A DNA stretch of 20,990 nt from a virus. The stretch spans positions 1-20,990 of IMG/VR virus record IMGVR_UViG_3300032006_000114; one strand, given 5' to 3'. This document shows positions 20,289 through 20,990 of the stretch, one piece after another. Each line of letters starts with the position of its first letter. The first letter of the stretch is position 1. Both the position numbers and the translations under genes were made by a program. Under the pieces are notes generated by a model. It had not been told where the DNA came from. It saw nothing but the letters and a program-made list of their open reading frames with translations, and searched no databases.

Positions 20289-20990
20289 ATGACAAAACCA
20301 TTTGATGTAACGAAATTTCGTAAGAGTATTACGAAGTCAATTTCGGGATTAGGTATTGGGTTTAACGATCCTACCGACTGGATAAGCACAGGAAACTATG
20401 CTTTAAATTATTTAATAAGTGGAGACTTTAATAGAGGTATTCCGTTAGGCAAGGTTACAGTACTTGCAGGAGAGTCTGGTTCGGGTAAAAGTTTTATAGC
20501 ATCGGGTAACATTGTTAAAGAAGCACAAAAACAAGGTATCTATGTAATATTAATTGATACTGAAAATGCATTAGATCAATCATGGCTAGAAGCACTTGGC
20601 GTAGATACTGACGAAAAGAAACTATTAAGATTAAGTCTATCAATGGTAGATGATGTAGCAAAAACAGTTTCAGATTTTATGAAAGGTTACAAAGACGAAC
20701 ACGCAGACGATAAAGAAAACGCACCTAAAGTACTAATTGTAATTGATAGTTTAGGTATGTTACTAACACCAACTGATGTTAAACAATTTGAAGACGGCGA
20801 AATGAAGGGTGACTTAGGTAGAAAACCTAAAGCCTTAACAGCACTGGTTAGAAACTGTGTTAATATGTTTGGTAGTTGGAATGTAGGACTTATAGCAACC
20901 AATCACACATACGCATCACAAGATATGTTTGATCCCGATGATAAAATATCGGGTGGTCAAGGTTTCATTTATGCAAGTTCAATTGTAATT
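20289..20990 (+). CDS. uvsX: UvsX RecA-like recombinase (3' end cut off)
   Basis: UvsX forms filaments on single-stranded DNA coated by gp32 and drives strand exchange and recombination-dependent replication. The 234 residues seen (T4 total about 390) contain Walker A GESGSGKS (61-68), the strand VILIDTENALD (86-96) with the catalytic Glu region, Walker B LIVID (149-153) followed by SLGML, and the NHTYASQDMFDP and KISGGQG segments that correspond to the DNA-binding loop area. The frame runs to the window edge without a stop. The ATG lies seven bases after the tiny membrane gene, and both are under the consensus promoter. The AT-rich gap lacks a clear Shine-Dalgarno site. Confidence 0.96.
   Translation, partial: MTKPFDVTKFRKSITKSISGLGIGFNDPTDWISTGNYALNYLISGDFNRGIPLGKVTVLAGESGSGKSFIASGNIVKEAQKQGIYVILIDTENALDQSWLEALGVDTDEKKLLRLSLSMVDDVAKTVSDFMKGYKDEHADDKENAPKVLIVIDSLGMLLTPTDVKQFEDGEMKGDLGRKPKALTALVRNCVNMFGSWNVGLIATNHTYASQDMFDPDDKISGGQGFIYASSIVI

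Noticed and set aside
1-20990. tRNA genes, CRISPR arrays, insertion sequences, integrase or attachment sites.
   Set aside because: No cloverleaf, regularly spaced repeat, transposase or recombinase motif was seen in the gaps or coding regions.

Overview
The window is a stretch of an AT-rich (roughly one-third G+C) T4-like myovirus genome, most like the marine T4-like phages of cyanobacteria and SAR11-type bacteria. The evidence is a set of recognisable T4 homologues (gp15, gp14, gp13, dNMP kinase gp1, sheath gp18, tube gp19, gp4, terminase gp16 and gp17, gp32, UvsX), mixed with small proteins typical of marine myophages. No photosynthesis gene, tRNA, integrase, IS element or CRISPR array is visible, so the host is inferred only from base composition and gene family flavour. 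Both ends cut through genes: the 3' end of a fibre-like structural gene on the left and uvsX on the right.

Layout. 1-634: end of a virion structural gene and its terminator. 638-3738 (minus strand): Nudix hydrolase, then gp15 and gp14 (tail completion and neck). 3773-5904 (plus): gp13 neck protein, a 2OG-Fe(II) oxygenase, a 60-residue protein and a dNMP kinase. 5848-6207 (minus): a zinc-ribbon protein with an HNH-like fold whose catalytic histidines are missing; it overlaps the kinase tail-to-tail. 6323-10398: the very large sheath gp18 and the tube gp19, then a terminator. 10474-18917: a second tube-fold protein, a small structural candidate, gp4, gp16, two marine-phage proteins, gp17, a 53-residue Cys-rich protein and a 684-residue marine-phage protein. 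18951-20990: gp32 and uvsX, with a tiny one-helix membrane protein in front of each. Long untranslated stretches are absent; the largest gaps (about 115, 230 and 170 bases) hold promoters, hairpins and the tiny genes.

How it works together. Most of the window builds the neck, tail and DNA-packaging machinery late in infection. The gp32-uvsX segment serves replication and recombination and carries an exact consensus sigma-70 promoter. Nudix hydrolase, dNMP kinase and the oxygenase are metabolic genes set among the structural genes.

Three signals stand out. (1) GCWGC (GCAGC or GCTGC) is completely absent on my reading, and all of about 30 Ala-Ala codon pairs use GCG or GCC first although GCA and GCT dominate elsewhere; this looks like avoidance of a restriction site. 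(2) Eleven genes carry a T4-late-like NTAAATA box only 5-10 bases before the start codon, and three more carry sigma-70-like promoters whose -10 box ends 5-9 bases before ATG, implying leaderless or nearly leaderless mRNAs; gp18 and gp32 instead have real leaders with strong Shine-Dalgarno sites. (3) gp14, gp15 and gp18 all carry a similar Gly-Asp/Trp-rich repeat, absent from the T4 proteins, apparently as surface decoration.
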